Assembly (NCBI GenBank): GCA_002868945.1
Contig: PKTX01000020.1
Location: 54,513-118,512 of the forward strand
Reading direction: 5' to 3'
Length of the DNA stretch: 64,000 nucleotides
Source of the DNA: Desulfobulbaceae bacterium
GTDB lineage: Bacteria; Desulfobacterota; Desulfobulbia; Desulfobulbales; SURF-16
The notes beneath the pieces were generated by a model. It was not told the origin of the DNA. It was given only the letters and a program-made list of their open reading frames with translations, and ran no database searches. This document shows positions 62,681 through 64,000 of this stretch, piece after piece (the stretch's first letter is position 1; every line of letters begins with the position of its first letter). The translations under genes and the position numbers were made by a program.

Positions 62681-63670
62681 TCAGATAAAATCGTCCAGAT
62701 TATAGACGACAACCTGGTTGCGGCCCAAACGTTTGGCCATGCGCAGGGCATTCTCGGCAAAACAGAAGAGCTCGTCCTGGGAGGCGGGGGCGTGATCCAG
62801 CAGGGAGGCCACACCGATACTCACCGTCACCTGGCGACAAAAGAAGTCGTCATAGACATGGTGTTCGGCAAGCTGATGAATCTCCTCGGCCAGGCGTGTG
62901 GCCTCGGCAAGCTCCACGTCCGGCAAGAGCACGGCAAACTGTTCGCCGGCCGAACGGGCGCACAGGGCCCCGGAGCCAAGCTTGCTGCGCAGCTGATGAC
63001 TGAACTCCTTGAGGATATAATCGCCGAACTGCTGGCCGCATTCCTGATTAACCATGTTAAGACCATCGAGCTCCATGACCAGTATCGACAGGCTGGAACG
63101 CCGCAGGGCCGCCAATTCATACTCACGGGTCAAAATGGTGTTAAAGGTACGGCGGTTAAAGAGGGAGGTGAGGCTGTCTTTGACCTCAAGATCCTGCAGC
63201 CGCTGCTCAAGCCTCTTGAGCTTGGTAATATCCTTACAGATGTGCAGGGTCTGCCAGACAAATCCATGGTTGTCCTTGATGGGATGGACACATACCTCGA
63301 ACCAGCGATCGACAAACTGGCATTCGCGGGTTTCCATGCATTGGGGACGACCGGAATGAAAGACCTTGCAGCCCGGACATTGGGCAATGGGTTGGTCGCT
63401 GTTATGAAAAATCTGGAAACATTTATGGCCGAGGACAGAGCCCTGCGGAAAAAGATCCTGGACGGCCTTATTGGCTCGGATGACCTTAAACTGCCGATCA
63501 ACGACAAAGAGGAGATCACTGATGGCGTCAAAGGTGCTCTGCCAGAGGTGGTCATTGTCGACATGGCGATCAAAACCGCTAATGCCCTGAAATGACTGCT
63601 GATCAAATTGATCGGCACGTGCCCTCAGCCTATCGAAATCGACTTCGAAAAGCTTCTCTTGCATTTCCAT
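62681..63670 (-). CDS. PAS-GGDEF protein with degenerate GGDEF motif
   Basis: This 329-residue protein has a PAS domain (about 45-170, DAISDLLFVVDRQFKVIRANK) with a CPGC motif and several cysteines. A GGDEF domain follows with LTSLFNRRTF and the signature SAGEQF instead of GG(D/E)EF, so cyclase activity is doubtful. A GTP-binding or effector role is possible. Start 63670 follows GGGGGAC; the longer frame to 63751 runs into a repeat. It is convergent with the active GGDEF gene. Confidence 0.85.
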   Translation of the reverse strand: MEMQEKLFEVDFDRLRARADQFDQQSFQGISGFDRHVDNDHLWQSTFDAISDLLFVVDRQFKVIRANKAVQDLFPQGSVLGHKCFQIFHNSDQPIAQCPGCKVFHSGRPQCMETRECQFVDRWFEVCVHPIKDNHGFVWQTLHICKDITKLKRLEQRLQDLEVKDSLTSLFNRRTFNTILTREYELAALRRSSLSILVMELDGLNMVNQECGQQFGDYILKEFSHQLRSKLGSGALCARSAGEQFAVLLPDVELAEATRLAEEIHQLAEHHVYDDFFCRQVTVSIGVASLLDHAPASQDELFCFAENALRMAKRLGRNQVVVYNLDDFI

Positions 63671-63700
63671 GTCTGTCCCCCCATGAACAGGCATATTAGA

Positions 63701-63754
63701 GCATGTTGAATAATCGCTGTTTCGGGGTCTCGCAATATTCAAGATAGCCATTGG
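63701..63754. repeat. Compact copy of mosaic repeat family A
   Basis: GCATGTTGAATAATCGCTGT and CAATATTCAAGATAGCCATTGG face each other with about 15 bp between, a minimal version of the family A element with only the ends left. It lies upstream of the PAS-GGDEF gene. Confidence 0.75.
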
Positions 63755-64000
63755 TCATCAAAACAGCAGAGATTGATAACCAGTACCACCTGAAAAAACA
63801 AAATGCAAGAAATATTGTGTTTTGAAGGAGTTAGGCAGAGAGATAAGATTTTTTACAGTCCAGGAATCCTGCTTGAGTAGTCCGTTGAAAAAGTAGCGCG
63901 CCTAGGAGCCTGTCGGACTTAGAGAATCGTAGCGAAAATTCAAGAAATCGAGGCCAGATTTTCATGGATTTGAGGCGAATAGCAGAGCTATTTAACGAAA
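63755..64000. other. Right-end intergenic DNA
   Basis: No gene is supported. From about 63880 onward, sequences such as CCGTTGAAAAAGTAG and AGCCTGTCGGACTTAGAG look like the beginning of another interspersed element, but it is cut by the window edge and no transposase is visible. Confidence 0.35.

Noticed and set aside
63880..64000. The start of an insertion sequence at the right edge.
   Set aside because: No transposase frame or complete terminal repeat can be seen before the window ends.
1..64000. tRNA, rRNA or tRNA-Sec genes.
   Set aside because: No cloverleaf with a T-loop consensus or rRNA segment was found on reading either strand.

Overview
The window looks like a chromosome segment of an anaerobic, sulfur-metabolising Desulfobacterota bacterium, most likely of the Desulfobulbales type. 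This is an inference, since there is no rRNA. It rests on a complete-looking CO dehydrogenase/acetyl-CoA synthase set, three adjacent selenoprotein genes (formate dehydrogenase, HdrA, MvhD), a tetrathionate/polysulfide-reductase-like molybdoenzyme, a small siroheme protein and NifU/NifS. No tRNA, rRNA, CRISPR array, prophage or intact insertion sequence was found.

Layout. 1-7.6 kb: end of mazG, an aminotransferase, a TerB-DnaJ protein, ftsY, an ispH-ubiA fusion, an N-degron aminoacyltransferase and namZ. 8-15.7 kb: cooC, a zinc-ribbon protein, hslUV, xerC, and the isoprenoid cluster xseB-ispA-dxs. 15.9-38.2 kb (minus strand): a Wood-Ljungdahl island. In transcription order it holds fhs, a pilB-type ATPase with a cNMP domain, folD, cooS, a metF-acsD fusion, acsB, acsC, a selenocysteine formate dehydrogenase carrying NuoG-like and GltD-like domains, a tandem HdrA with selenocysteine, and MvhD with selenocysteine. 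38.4-44.4 kb: thyX, nifS, nifU, uvrC and a small sulfite-reductase-like protein. 44.9-49 kb: a Tat-exported molybdopterin oxidoreductase (A and B subunits, no membrane anchor) with a TorD chaperone. 49.4-51.3 kb: a RegB/RegA redox two-component pair. 51.4-59.5 kb: a two-sided cluster of two FtsX/MacB-type ABC transporters, NosL, a TlpA-like thioredoxin lipoprotein, two membrane proteins and an exported protein with one CxxCH haem motif. 59.7-63.7 kb: an FmdE-like protein, SrkA kinase and two GGDEF proteins.

How the genes fit together. Fdh, Fhs, FolD, MetF, the corrinoid protein (AcsC/AcsD) and CODH/ACS (CooS/AcsB) would interconvert CO2 and acetyl-CoA. Fdh-HdrA-MvhD looks like a cytoplasmic flavin-based electron-bifurcating or confurcating formate dehydrogenase complex. 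The methyl-THF:corrinoid methyltransferase AcsE is not in the window. The 51-59 kb cluster is the best candidate for an undescribed system. It looks like a metal (copper or iron) delivery and thiol-redox apparatus serving an exported, possibly beta-propeller, monohaem protein. It has a shared DNA motif with the adjacent regBA promoter region.

The intergenic gaps carry families of mosaic interspersed palindromic repeats with a CTTGAATA/TATTCAAG terminal inverted repeat, and a separate short hairpin repeat family.
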